Assembly: GCA_965278965.1 (NCBI GenBank)
Contig: OZ257127.1
Coordinates: 3,162,001 to 3,226,000 of the forward strand
Direction of reading: 5' to 3'
Length of the DNA: 64,000 bases
From: UBA10649 sp965278965
Lineage (GTDB): Bacteria; Actinomycetota; Actinomycetes; S36-B12
Below the pieces are notes generated by a model. That model did not search any database. It saw nothing but the letters and a program-made list of their open reading frames with translations, and was not told the origin of the DNA. Shown here in pieces: positions 8,525-16,662 of this stretch (position 1 is its first letter; each line of letters begins with the position of its first letter). Position numbers and translations under genes: made by a program.

Positions 8525-8600
8525 TCGCGTTGGGGGGGGGCGGTCCGAGCAGCGCGTTGCGTCTGGTCGTGCGGGATGTGCTGTCAGCTGCGGACCGGGC

Positions 8601-10202
8601 TCAGTGGAAGGACGTGGGGATGCCCGAGGGATCCAGGTGCACGTCGAGGAGGCGGGGTCCGGTGATGACGGCGGGCCGCCGGAGTGCGTCCTCGAGCTGG
8701 CCGAGCGTCCGCACGACGTGCCCGGACCCACCGAGGGCAACAGCGACCTCGGCGAAGTCGGGCCAGTCGAACAGCGACAGGCCCGGGTCCATTCCTCGTG
8801 CGGTGAACTGGACGTGCTCGGCGCCGTACGAGCCGTCGTTCAGCACCACGACCGTGATGTCCAACCCGTAGCGGACGGCGGTGTTGAACTCAGCGAGCCC
8901 GCCCATCATGAAGCCGCCGTCGCCGCAGACGAGCAGGACCGGCGTCGCCGGGGACCCCGCGGCGACACCGAGGGCGTGCCCCATGCCGAGTCCGATCGAG
9001 CCGAACGACATCGTGAGCACGAACAGGTCCGGCCGGGCAGCGGGTATCCCGGTGCTTGCGGAGAAGAAGAATCGGCCGGCGTCGAGCACGACGGCACGCT
9101 CCGCCGGGAACTGCGCGTCCAGCGCCGCCAGGACCGCGTGGATGTCCATCGTCCCTGTAGGCGCCGCCGGACCTTGCGCGGCGAGGGCGGTGATCGCCTG
9201 GTCGCGGTAGCCGCTCGAACCGGCCTCGGCCGCGTCGAGCAGGTCGACGATCAGCGTTGCCGTCGCAGCCGTGTCCCCGACCACGGCGCAATGCACCCGC
9301 ACGTGCTCGCCCAGGGCATCGGGCCGGAGGTCGACCTGCAGCACGCGCGAGCCTGCCAGCAGGTCGCCCTGAGCGGTCGTGAAGGGGTTGAGGGAGGCGC
9401 CCATCGCGATGACGAGGTCGGCCTCCGAGACGAACGTGGTGGCCGTGTCGGTCCCGAGCGTGCCGCACACCCCCAGCGCCTCCGGCTCCCCACGGAACAG
9501 GCCGTGCGCCTGGAGCGTCGTGCAGACCGGCGCACCGATGCGGCGCGCGAGGGCGAGCACGGCAGCACGTGCCTGCGCCGACACCGCCCCCTTGCCCGCG
9601 AGCACGACGGGTCGCCGGCTCGACACGATGAGTCCGAGCGCATCGTCGAGGTCCTCGACGCTCGGCCGCACGGCATGCGGAGCCGACGCCGGGCTATCGA
9701 CCGGCACCTCCTCGACCTCGCTCCACTGGAGCTCGACCGGCATGTTCACGACGACCGGCCGCCGCTCGAGGACGGCCCGCCGGAAGGCCCGCGCGAGGTC
9801 CGCCGCTGCCGTCTCGGCAGTGCGCAACTGCTCGAACCCCGCGCCGGAGACCAGCACGACCTCGCGCTGGTCGATGGACTGGACGTTGTACGCCGCGACA
9901 GCGGTGTCGGCCGCGACGAGCACGATCGGCGAGTGCGATCGGACTGCCTCGACCAGTGGTGTCAGCGCGTTGGTGAGCCCAGGGCCGTGCGTGACGGTCG
10001 CCACGCCGACCCGGCCCGTCGTCCGGGCGTAGCCGGTCGCCGCCATGACCGCGGCAGCTTCGTGCGCGACCGAGATCACCTGACCGTCGGTCACGCGGGC
10101 GAAGCTGTCGACGACGAACAGGTTGCCGTCGCCCATGAGCGAGAAGACGGTGTCGACCCCGAGCCGTGAGAGCGTTCGGGCGATCAGCTCGTGACCGTGC
10201 AT
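8601..10202 (-). CDS. Thiamine-diphosphate-dependent enzyme (acetolactate synthase/benzoylformate decarboxylase-like)
   Basis: A 533-residue ThDP enzyme with the N-Pyr-middle-C-PP order. Glu48 in AHEAAA is the cofactor-activating glutamate. GDGGFMM...GLDITVVVLNDGSYG is the GDG(X)nN diphosphate-binding motif near residue 430. The middle domain VLAGKGA and THGPGLTNAL are typical. The family carries out decarboxylation, carboligation or C-C lyase reactions on 2-keto acids or acyloins. The GTG/ATG choice is clear: ATG 10202 with GAGGAGG upstream. It lies downstream of the lipoprotein gene on the same strand but is separated from it by a perfect hairpin, so it may have its own promoter. Confidence 0.87.
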   Translation of the reverse strand: MHGHELIARTLSRLGVDTVFSLMGDGNLFVVDSFARVTDGQVISVAHEAAAVMAATGYARTTGRVGVATVTHGPGLTNALTPLVEAVRSHSPIVLVAADTAVAAYNVQSIDQREVVLVSGAGFEQLRTAETAAADLARAFRRAVLERRPVVVNMPVELQWSEVEEVPVDSPASAPHAVRPSVEDLDDALGLIVSSRRPVVLAGKGAVSAQARAAVLALARRIGAPVCTTLQAHGLFRGEPEALGVCGTLGTDTATTFVSEADLVIAMGASLNPFTTAQGDLLAGSRVLQVDLRPDALGEHVRVHCAVVGDTAATATLIVDLLDAAEAGSSGYRDQAITALAAQGPAAPTGTMDIHAVLAALDAQFPAERAVVLDAGRFFFSASTGIPAARPDLFVLTMSFGSIGLGMGHALGVAAGSPATPVLLVCGDGGFMMGGLAEFNTAVRYGLDITVVVLNDGSYGAEHVQFTARGMDPGLSLFDWPDFAEVAVALGGSGHVVRTLGQLEDALRRPAVITGPRLLDVHLDPSGIPTSFH

Positions 10203-10227
10203 GGGACGGTCCCTCCTCGCTCATGGA

Positions 10228-10259
10228 ACCGGCGGTCGCCCTGTAGGGCGACCGCCGGT
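10228..10259 (-). terminator. Perfect 15-bp hairpin after the lipoprotein gene
   Basis: ACCGGCGGTCGCCCT (10228-10242) and its exact complement (10245-10259) with a two-base centre. It begins 24 bp past the stop of the binding lipoprotein on the minus strand and ends 26 bp before the ThDP-enzyme start. No T-tract follows, as is common in actinobacterial terminators. It probably separates or attenuates expression of the two genes. Confidence 0.65.
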
Positions 10260-10283
10260 GGCCGTGGGGCACAGGTGGTGTGG

Positions 10284-11405
10284 TTACTGGATCCCGTTGG
10301 CCGTGCAGGCTGCCTTGAGCTCGGCCGTGGTGCACAGCTCGTCGGCGGTCGCCAGGCCCTCGGTGACGAGGTCCTTGACGGTGTCGGGGAACACGCTGAT
10401 CGGATCGACGAGAGCAGCAGGCTGCTCCGCCGTCGTGTCGGGATCGACGACGATGCCGGGGGCGAGCGTGGCGATGGCCTCCGTGTCGCCGACCGCGACG
10501 GCTCCGGCGAGCTGCGCCGCCGCCGCTGCCTCTTCGTCGATGTGGGAGAAGACCGTCATGCACTGGGTCCCGAGGAGCACGCGCTGGAGCGCGTCCGCCG
10601 TCGTGCCCTGCCCGGCTACCGGCACGCCGTCACCGACGGCCTCGGACGCGGCGGTCGCGAGGGAGTCGTTCGCGGCCGCGACGCCCGCGGCGCCCTTGAT
10701 CGCCGGCGCGACGCCGTCCGCCTCGTCCGCGGCCACCTCGGTCGCCGTCGGCGTGTAGCCGGCCTTCGTGGCAGCCGCGTCGAACGCGTCGCTGAGGGTC
10801 GTGTCGCCAGCGTTCAGGAGTGCGACGTCACCGTTGGCGGTACCGGCATCGCCGAGGCACTTCCCGATGCCTTCGCCGAGCGCCGTCCCGACCTTCGCCG
10901 GATCGGTCATCACCACGTAGTCCGCGAGGCCGCCGACGCTGAGCCGGTCGTAGTCGATCACGGCCACGCCGGACAGCTGGGCGTTGGAGATGACCTCCTG
11001 CGACGTCGTCGCGTCGATGCTCGTGATGATGAGCGCGGAGCATCCGTTCGTGACCATGTCGGTCGCGAGCTGGGAGAACGTCGCCGGATCGTCATCGGCG
11101 CTCTCGATCGCGAACTCGATCCCGGCCTCGGTGAAGGCGCTCTCGAGGGCAGGCGTGTCGATCGCCGCCCACCGGTCCGCGGGGTCGTCGTTGGGCAGGA
11201 TCACGCACACCCGACCGGATGCGAAGACGGGCTGCTCGCCCCCGCCACCGCTGTCGACGGCACCGCCGGTGTCGGTCGTGGCCGCTCCCGCTCCCGCGTC
11301 CATCGCGCCGCCGTCGGAGATGTCGACACCCGTGCCGCCGCAGCCGGTGAGCAGCAGGGAGGCCGCAGTGATGCTGACTCCCGCACCGACGAGTTTCCTC
11401 CACAT
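10284..11405 (-). CDS. Sugar-type ABC substrate-binding lipoprotein (XylF/ChvE-like)
   Basis: A 373-residue exported lipoprotein. I start at ATG 11405 (MWRKLVGAG) because it gives a compact signal peptide with lipobox LLLTGC; the lipidated Cys is about residue 22. A Gly/Ala/Thr-rich linker follows to about residue 60. The domain then shows RVCVILPNDDPADRW, CSALIITSIDATTSQEVI and GVAVIDYDRL, the latter characteristic of xylose/ChvE-type binding proteins. It is divergent from the ATPase/permease operon, and no other permease for it is seen nearby, so it may feed the same importer as the soluble protein at 7317. Several Cys pairs (ELCTTAELKAAC) may form a disulfide. Confidence 0.85.
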   Translation of the reverse strand: MWRKLVGAGVSITAASLLLTGCGGTGVDISDGGAMDAGAGAATTDTGGAVDSGGGGEQPVFASGRVCVILPNDDPADRWAAIDTPALESAFTEAGIEFAIESADDDPATFSQLATDMVTNGCSALIITSIDATTSQEVISNAQLSGVAVIDYDRLSVGGLADYVVMTDPAKVGTALGEGIGKCLGDAGTANGDVALLNAGDTTLSDAFDAAATKAGYTPTATEVAADEADGVAPAIKGAAGVAAANDSLATAASEAVGDGVPVAGQGTTADALQRVLLGTQCMTVFSHIDEEAAAAAQLAGAVAVGDTEAIATLAPGIVVDPDTTAEQPAALVDPISVFPDTVKDLVTEGLATADELCTTAELKAACTANGIQ

Positions 11406-11578
11406 GGTGAGCGGGCCCCTTCCTGATGATGATGCGCGACGACGCGCGGACCACTCGACCCTATACATGGCTAAGCATCTGGCCCGGACGGATCCATAAC
11501 GATCTGGTCACGGACTATAAAGAGGTGATGAGGTGTCCGCCGCAGGCCTGTCGGGCCGCCTCGCGGGGCCTCGAAATA

Positions 11579-11597
11579 TAACGGAATGGTAACCCTT
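11579..11597 (+). promoter_or_regulatory. Shared cis element, part 1 (upstream of ABC ATPase)
   Basis: TAACGGAATGGTAACCCTT, 16 of 19 identical to 7194-7212. It lies in the 329-bp divergent gap between the lipoprotein (minus) and the ATPase operon (plus). The same gap also contains an AT-rich ACTATAAAG (about 11514-11522), a possible -10, and CTAAGCATCTGG at 11471-11482 near the lipoprotein side. I see no open gene in the gap. Confidence 0.5.
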
Positions 11598-11648
11598 TCG
11601 CTGCGGCGTGACCTTGGCGCGGGAAATGACCGATGATCGTCGCGGATT

Positions 11649-11663
11649 GTTAACTGCGCTAAG
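11649..11663 (+). promoter_or_regulatory. Shared cis element, part 2 (GTTA-N7-TAAG)
   Basis: GTTAACTGCGCTAAG, starting exactly 70 bp after part 1 as in the promoter at 7194-7278. It matches 25136-25150 at 11 of 15 positions. It lies 71 bp before the preferred TTG start of the ATPase. It could be an operator or a promoter core. Confidence 0.45.
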
Positions 11664-11734
11664 TGTTAGTAGATCCACCTGACGCCGTGGCACCTGCTGA
11701 CGGCCGTACCGACGCCAGGAAAGGAACGGACCTG

Positions 11735-13333
11735 TTGAACACGACTGACGGCGACCTGGCTGCCCGGCCCGCCGGTTCCGCGGGTGGAGGTGAGCAGGTT
11801 CCTGCTCTCCTCACGGACGGGCTGCAGAAGACGTTCGGCCTGCGGACGGTCCTCCATCCGTTCCGGCTGGAGATCCAGCCGGGGGAGATCCGTGCCCTCC
11901 TCGGCCAGAACGGCTCGGGCAAGTCGACGCTGATCAAGATCCTGTCGGGGTTCCATGTCCCCGACGACGGTGGCGTCTGCCTCGTCGCCGGGGAGCAGCT
12001 GGAGTTCGGCAGCCCGGCGAAGTCGAACAAGATCGGCCTCCGCTTCGTCCACCAGGACCTCGGTCTTATCGCGACATCATCCGTCCTGGACAACCTCGCC
12101 TTCACCCGGGGCTACTCCTCGAGGTTCGGCACCATCCGCGCCAAGACCGAGCTCGCGAGGGCTCGCGCGGCGCTCGACCTCGTCGGCCTGGACGTCGACC
12201 CCAAGCACCTCGTCGCGGGGCTGTCTCCGGCTCAGCGCACCGGCGTCGCCGTGGCGCGGGCGGTCTACCAGGAGGACGGTGCCGCGTCGGTTGTCGTCCT
12301 GGACGAGCCGACGGCGACGCTGCCCGCCGAGGAGGTCGAGCACCTCCACGCCATGATCCGGCGGATCACCAGCCACGGGCTCGGCATCCTCTACGTCAGC
12401 CACCATCTCGACGAGGTCTTCCGGCTCGCCGACACCGTGAGCGTGCTGCGTGACGGCCATCTCGTGGAGTCGTGCCCGGTCGACAAGATCGACCACGCGA
12501 CCTTGGTGCACCGCCTGGTGGGCAGCGAGCTCGAGGCTGTCCATCGCGTCCGCTCGGAGGCGTCGAGCGCCCACCGCGGCGAGACGACCTTCACGGTCAC
12601 CGACCTGCGCGGTGACTTCCTCAAGGGGGTGTCCTTCCAGGCGACCTCGGGCGAGATCGTCGGCATCTACGGCCTTACCGGGTCGGGCCGTGAGTCGGTA
12701 CTCGGATCGATCTTCGGTGCCCTCCCGCGCGACTCGGGAACGGTGCAGATCGACTCCACCGTGGCGGGGGCGTACAAGCCGGCCAAGGCGATCGCCGCCG
12801 GCATGGGCTACGTGCCGCCCGACCGCAAGATCAACGGCGGCGTCATGCACCTCGACGCCACGGAGAACCTGACGATGGTCGACGTGCGTCCGTTCTGGGT
12901 CGGCGGCTTCCTGCGTGGCCGGCCCGAGCGGGACGAGGCGAAGACCTGGTTCGACCGGCTCCAGGTCAGCCCGCCCGACGGCTACCAGCTGCCGCTGGCG
13001 AGCTTCAGCGGAGGCAACCAGCAGAAGATCGTCATGGGTCGCTGGCTCCGCATGGCTCCCCGTGTCCTCCTGCTGGACGAGCCGACGCAAGGGGTGGACG
13101 TCGGCGCGAAGGCCCAGCTGCACCGCGTCATTCTCGATGCCGCGAACAACGGCGCGATCGTGCTCGTCAACTCGACCGATCTCGAGGAGCTGTCGACACT
13201 GTGCGACCGCGTCCTCGTCCTGCGCGGTGGCAAGGTCACCGCCGAGCTGTCCGGTGACGACGTCAACGAGTCCCGGATCAACCGCGAGCTCCTCAGCAAC
13301 GATCCCTCACACGTGGAGAGCACCGACTCATGA
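11735..13333 (+). CDS. Sugar ABC importer, double ATP-binding protein (RbsA/MglA-like)
   Basis: A tandem ABC ATPase, 532 residues if the TTG at 11735 is used (AGGAAAGGA about 10 bases upstream); the frame is open from a GTG at 11663 that has no ribosome site. Domain 1 has Walker A GQNGSGKST, a variant signature LSPAQ and Walker B VVVLDEPTATL. Domain 2 has the degenerate Walker A expected in this family (GLTGSGRESV), signature SFSGGNQQK and VLLLDEPTQGVDVGAK. This is the layout of ribose/galactose/xylose-type importer ATPases, where mainly one site hydrolyses ATP. It overlaps the permease gene by 4 bp. Confidence 0.9.
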   Translation: MNTTDGDLAARPAGSAGGGEQVPALLTDGLQKTFGLRTVLHPFRLEIQPGEIRALLGQNGSGKSTLIKILSGFHVPDDGGVCLVAGEQLEFGSPAKSNKIGLRFVHQDLGLIATSSVLDNLAFTRGYSSRFGTIRAKTELARARAALDLVGLDVDPKHLVAGLSPAQRTGVAVARAVYQEDGAASVVVLDEPTATLPAEEVEHLHAMIRRITSHGLGILYVSHHLDEVFRLADTVSVLRDGHLVESCPVDKIDHATLVHRLVGSELEAVHRVRSEASSAHRGETTFTVTDLRGDFLKGVSFQATSGEIVGIYGLTGSGRESVLGSIFGALPRDSGTVQIDSTVAGAYKPAKAIAAGMGYVPPDRKINGGVMHLDATENLTMVDVRPFWVGGFLRGRPERDEAKTWFDRLQVSPPDGYQLPLASFSGGNQQKIVMGRWLRMAPRVLLLDEPTQGVDVGAKAQLHRVILDAANNGAIVLVNSTDLEELSTLCDRVLVLRGGKVTAELSGDDVNESRINRELLSNDPSHVESTDS

Positions 13334-14397
13334 GATTCAACCTCGGCTTCGACCGCTTCAGCGGCCTGTACCTCCTCGCCGTCTTCATCGTGGTGTTCTC
13401 CATCTGGGCGCCGGAGACGTTCCCGACGATGGCGACCCTTCACATCCTCGCCTCGACGCAGGCGATTGCGGCGATCGCCGCCCTCGCGCTGCTCGTGCCG
13501 ATGGTCACGGGTCAGTTCGACCTGTCGATCGGAGCGATGGCGACCGTCGCCGGCGTCAGTGCGAACCTGCTTCAGACGAAGGGGTGGTTCGGGCCGGTCC
13601 AGGCGATCGTCATCGCGACGCTGCTGGGCACCCTCGTCGGCTTCATCAACGGCTTCATCGTCGTCAAGCTCCGCGTGAACTCGTTCATCGCGACCCTGGG
13701 CATGACCTCAATCCTCGGCGCCGTCGTGGTGATCATCTCCAACAACCGCGACATCGTCCCTGTGCCGCCGGGCCTGTTCGGTGACATCGCCCAGACGCCG
13801 ATCTTCGGGTTCCAGAGCGTGATCATCTACCTGATCGTCATCGCGCTCGTCTTCTGGTGGCTGCTCGAGCGGACCCCCGCGGGCCGCTACATGCGCGCGA
13901 CGGGCGGCAACCCGGAGGCCGCACGGCTGACGGGTATCCGCGTCGACATGTGGTCGTGGATCTCGCTGATGGTCTCGGGCACCACGGCGGCGTTCGCCGG
14001 CGTCCTGTTCGTCTCGCTCACCGGCCCGTCGGTCGTCTTCGGCGACTCCTTGCTGCTCCCGGCGTTCGCCGCGGTGTTCTTGGGCTCGACCCAGCTGTCG
14101 CCCGGGAAGATGAACGTGTGGGGCACCCTCATCGCCATCTTCGTGCTGGCGACCGGCGTGCAGGGCCTCCAGCTCGTGACCGGCGTCACCTGGGTCGCCT
14201 CGATGTTCAACGGTGTCGCGCTGATCCTCGCCGTCGCCCTGGCCGTCGGCCGCGAGCGGCGCATGTCGAAGGGCGGCGGGACGAAGAAGAAGCGCGCAGC
14301 CACGGAGCCCGACGACGCAGTCGTGCGGCTCGACGGGCTCGGAACCGACGAGCCGGCGGCCAGCTCGCACGTCGGACCACCGGGATCGGAGACGTAG
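13330..14397 (+). CDS. Sugar ABC importer, permease (RbsC-like)
   Basis: A 355-residue membrane protein of the branched/sugar permease family, coupled to the ATPase by ATGA. Eight or more hydrophobic segments are visible between residues 12 and 310. MVTGQFDLSIGAM and FINGFIVVKLRVNSFIATLGM are hallmark segments, and GRYMRATGGNPEAARLTGI is the coupling loop that contacts the ATPase. The last 45 residues form an unusual charged tail: a basic part with KKKR followed by an acidic/Ser-rich part. One copy presumably forms a homodimer. The ligand is unknown. Confidence 0.9.
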   Translation: MRFNLGFDRFSGLYLLAVFIVVFSIWAPETFPTMATLHILASTQAIAAIAALALLVPMVTGQFDLSIGAMATVAGVSANLLQTKGWFGPVQAIVIATLLGTLVGFINGFIVVKLRVNSFIATLGMTSILGAVVVIISNNRDIVPVPPGLFGDIAQTPIFGFQSVIIYLIVIALVFWWLLERTPAGRYMRATGGNPEAARLTGIRVDMWSWISLMVSGTTAAFAGVLFVSLTGPSVVFGDSLLLPAFAAVFLGSTQLSPGKMNVWGTLIAIFVLATGVQGLQLVTGVTWVASMFNGVALILAVALAVGRERRMSKGGGTKKKRAATEPDDAVVRLDGLGTDEPAASSHVGPPGSET

Positions 14398-14481
14398 GGC
14401 CGGGCACGGGCGACCGATATATACTGAACATAGTGAAGTAACGCCGCGCGTCGGCTGACAACGTGACCGGAGCACTCTCTG

Positions 14482-16662
14482 ATGGTGAATGAAGTCATCG
14501 CCGACCGGCGAAGCCTGACCACTCCTGCGCGCCTCGGCGCGTTCTTCGGCTCCCGGAGCATCGCCATCGTCGGCGCCTCGGAGACGTCGAGCTGGGCGAA
14601 CAACCTACTCGGCAGCATGAAGTTCGGTGGCGGCATCACGGATGTGCGGTTCGTGCATCCGAAGTACGACACGCTCTTCGGCGAGAAGACGATCCCCACT
14701 CTTCGCGAGCTCGAGGAGCCCGTCGACCTGGCCTTCATCATGGTGGGGCCGAGCCGGGTCGAGAGCATCCTTGAGGACGCGAGCGCCGCCGGTGTCCACA
14801 GTGCGGTCGTGCTCGCGGCCGGGTACGGCGAGCTGGGCGACGAGGGCCGGATCCTGCAGGAGCGGCTCGCACAGTCTGCCGTTGAGCTCGACGTGACGAT
14901 CCTCGGTCCCAACACCATCGGGTTCATCAACGCCGCCGCCGGCGTCTCGCCCTGGGCGGTCGCGTCGCACCGGCGTCCGTTGCGCGGGCCCGTCAGCGCC
15001 GTGTTCGAGTCCGGCTCGATGGCGCGGGCCACGTACGAGTTCGCCCAGGCGCACGGGATCGGGACCACGCTGTGGACCTCCGTCGGCAACTCCGCGGTCC
15101 TGACCAGCCTGGACGTCCTCGAGTACCTCATCGAGGACGACGAGACCCGTTCCATCGCGCTCTTCCTCGAGACCGTGCGCGAGCCGGCCCGGTTCATGGA
15201 CCTCGCCCGGCGCGCGATGGACGCCGGCAAGCCCGTCGTGGCGTTCAAGGCCGGCCGCAGCGAAGAGGGTGCGCGGTCGGCCATGGCGCACACCGGGGCG
15301 ATGGCCACCAACGACGCTGTCGTGGACGCCGCGTTCCGCCAGTGCGGGATCGTCCGTGTCGAGAGCGTCGAGGAGCTCGTCTCTACTGCCGGCCTCATGG
15401 GCTACACCAAGAGCTTCCCCAAGGGCCGACGCATGGGCGTGGTCACCTCGTCGGGCGGCGGCTGCAACATCATCGCCGACCTGGCGAGCAACGAGAACCT
15501 CGCGCTGCCCGAGTGGCACCGGGACACCGTGACCCGGCTTCGGACGCTGCTCCCGCCGTTCGCCCACGTCCTCAACCCGCTCGACACGACCGGCTTCGGT
15601 CATGCCCGTGAGCGGCCCCGGCCCACCAAGGCCGAGGACGACCTCATGGAGATGGCGATGGACGATCCGGGGATCGACTTCGTCTACTCGATGATGACGC
15701 CGCTCCCGTCGACCCGGCCTGAGGACCCGACCTGGATCGAGAGCCGGATGCAGATCATCGGGGAGATCGTGAAGGCCTCCCCGGTGCCGATCTTCCTGTC
15801 GTCCAACACCTGCCTGGACATCGCGGAGTACCCGCAGAGCCTCCTGGCGGACAACGACCTCTACCTGCTTCCGGGCGCCGACCTCGCGCTGCGGTCGATC
15901 GGCAGCCTGGCCCGCTGGGTGGACCAGCGGGAGCGGCTCGCCGGCATCGATCCGGTCGCTCCGATCGAGACCCGGCACCGGGACGACCTGCGTGCCGGCG
16001 TCTGGGCAGAGGACGAGGGACGTGACCTGCTCGTCTCCGCCGGGGTCCCGATCGTGCCGTCCGAGCTCGTCGGCTCCCCCGAGGAGGCGGTCGCCGCAGC
16101 TCGGTCCATCGGATTCCCGGTCGTGATGAAGGTCTGCTCCCGTGAGATCGCGCACAAGTCGGACGTGGGCGGTGTCGTGCTGAACCTCACGACCGAGGAT
16201 GCCGTCCGTGACGCCTACCACCGCATCGTGTCGACCTGCTCGGCCGCCGTACCCGACGCGGTCATCCGTGGCGTCCTCGTCGCGCCGATGCGCGATCCCG
16301 GTCTCGAGCTTCTCGTCGGCGTCACCGTGGACCCGAACTTCGGGCCGGTCGTCGCCGTAGGGCTCGGCGGGATCTGGGTCGAGATCCTGCACGACTCCAG
16401 CCTGCGCGTGCTGCCGATCGCGCCGCGCGAGGTCGAGCAGATGCTCAGCGAGCTCAAGGGTGCCGCGCTCCTGCAGGGTGCCCGGGGGTCGGTCGCCGTC
16501 GACATCCCCAAGCTCGCCGAGGTCGTCGTCGCGATCACGAATGCGGCGCTGTCCCTCGGGGACAAGCTCGAGACGCTCGAGGTGAACCCGCTGCGGATCA
16601 CCGACGGCGGAATCGAGGCCCTCGACGTCCTCGTGAGCACCCGGGACGCGGACGGTGAGTGA
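14482..16662 (+). CDS. NDP-forming acyl-CoA synthetase (fused alpha-beta)
   Basis: A 726-residue protein with the order CoA-binding domain (about 15-145, SIAIVGASETSSWANN), succinyl-CoA-ligase-like domains (about 150-470, including MAHTGAMA with the phospho-His candidate) and a C-terminal ATP-grasp domain (about 495-720, GFPVVMKVCSREIAHKSDVGGVVLNL and LEVNPLRI). The family makes acyl-CoA from acid, CoA and ATP with release of ADP and phosphate. It is the first gene of a long coupled operon with a CoA-transferase and crotonases, so it likely activates the pathway acid. Upstream, TATACT at 14420-14425 may be the -10. The start of the next gene lies inside this gene (8-bp overlap). Confidence 0.88.
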   Translation: MVNEVIADRRSLTTPARLGAFFGSRSIAIVGASETSSWANNLLGSMKFGGGITDVRFVHPKYDTLFGEKTIPTLRELEEPVDLAFIMVGPSRVESILEDASAAGVHSAVVLAAGYGELGDEGRILQERLAQSAVELDVTILGPNTIGFINAAAGVSPWAVASHRRPLRGPVSAVFESGSMARATYEFAQAHGIGTTLWTSVGNSAVLTSLDVLEYLIEDDETRSIALFLETVREPARFMDLARRAMDAGKPVVAFKAGRSEEGARSAMAHTGAMATNDAVVDAAFRQCGIVRVESVEELVSTAGLMGYTKSFPKGRRMGVVTSSGGGCNIIADLASNENLALPEWHRDTVTRLRTLLPPFAHVLNPLDTTGFGHARERPRPTKAEDDLMEMAMDDPGIDFVYSMMTPLPSTRPEDPTWIESRMQIIGEIVKASPVPIFLSSNTCLDIAEYPQSLLADNDLYLLPGADLALRSIGSLARWVDQRERLAGIDPVAPIETRHRDDLRAGVWAEDEGRDLLVSAGVPIVPSELVGSPEEAVAAARSIGFPVVMKVCSREIAHKSDVGGVVLNLTTEDAVRDAYHRIVSTCSAAVPDAVIRGVLVAPMRDPGLELLVGVTVDPNFGPVVAVGLGGIWVEILHDSSLRVLPIAPREVEQMLSELKGAALLQGARGSVAVDIPKLAEVVVAITNAALSLGDKLETLEVNPLRITDGGIEALDVLVSTRDADGE

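Noticed and set aside
8532..8540. Run of nine G, possible phase-variation tract
   Set aside because: It lies in the convergent gap between two stops, outside any gene or promoter, so slippage would not alter a product. It is also a likely sequencing-error spot.
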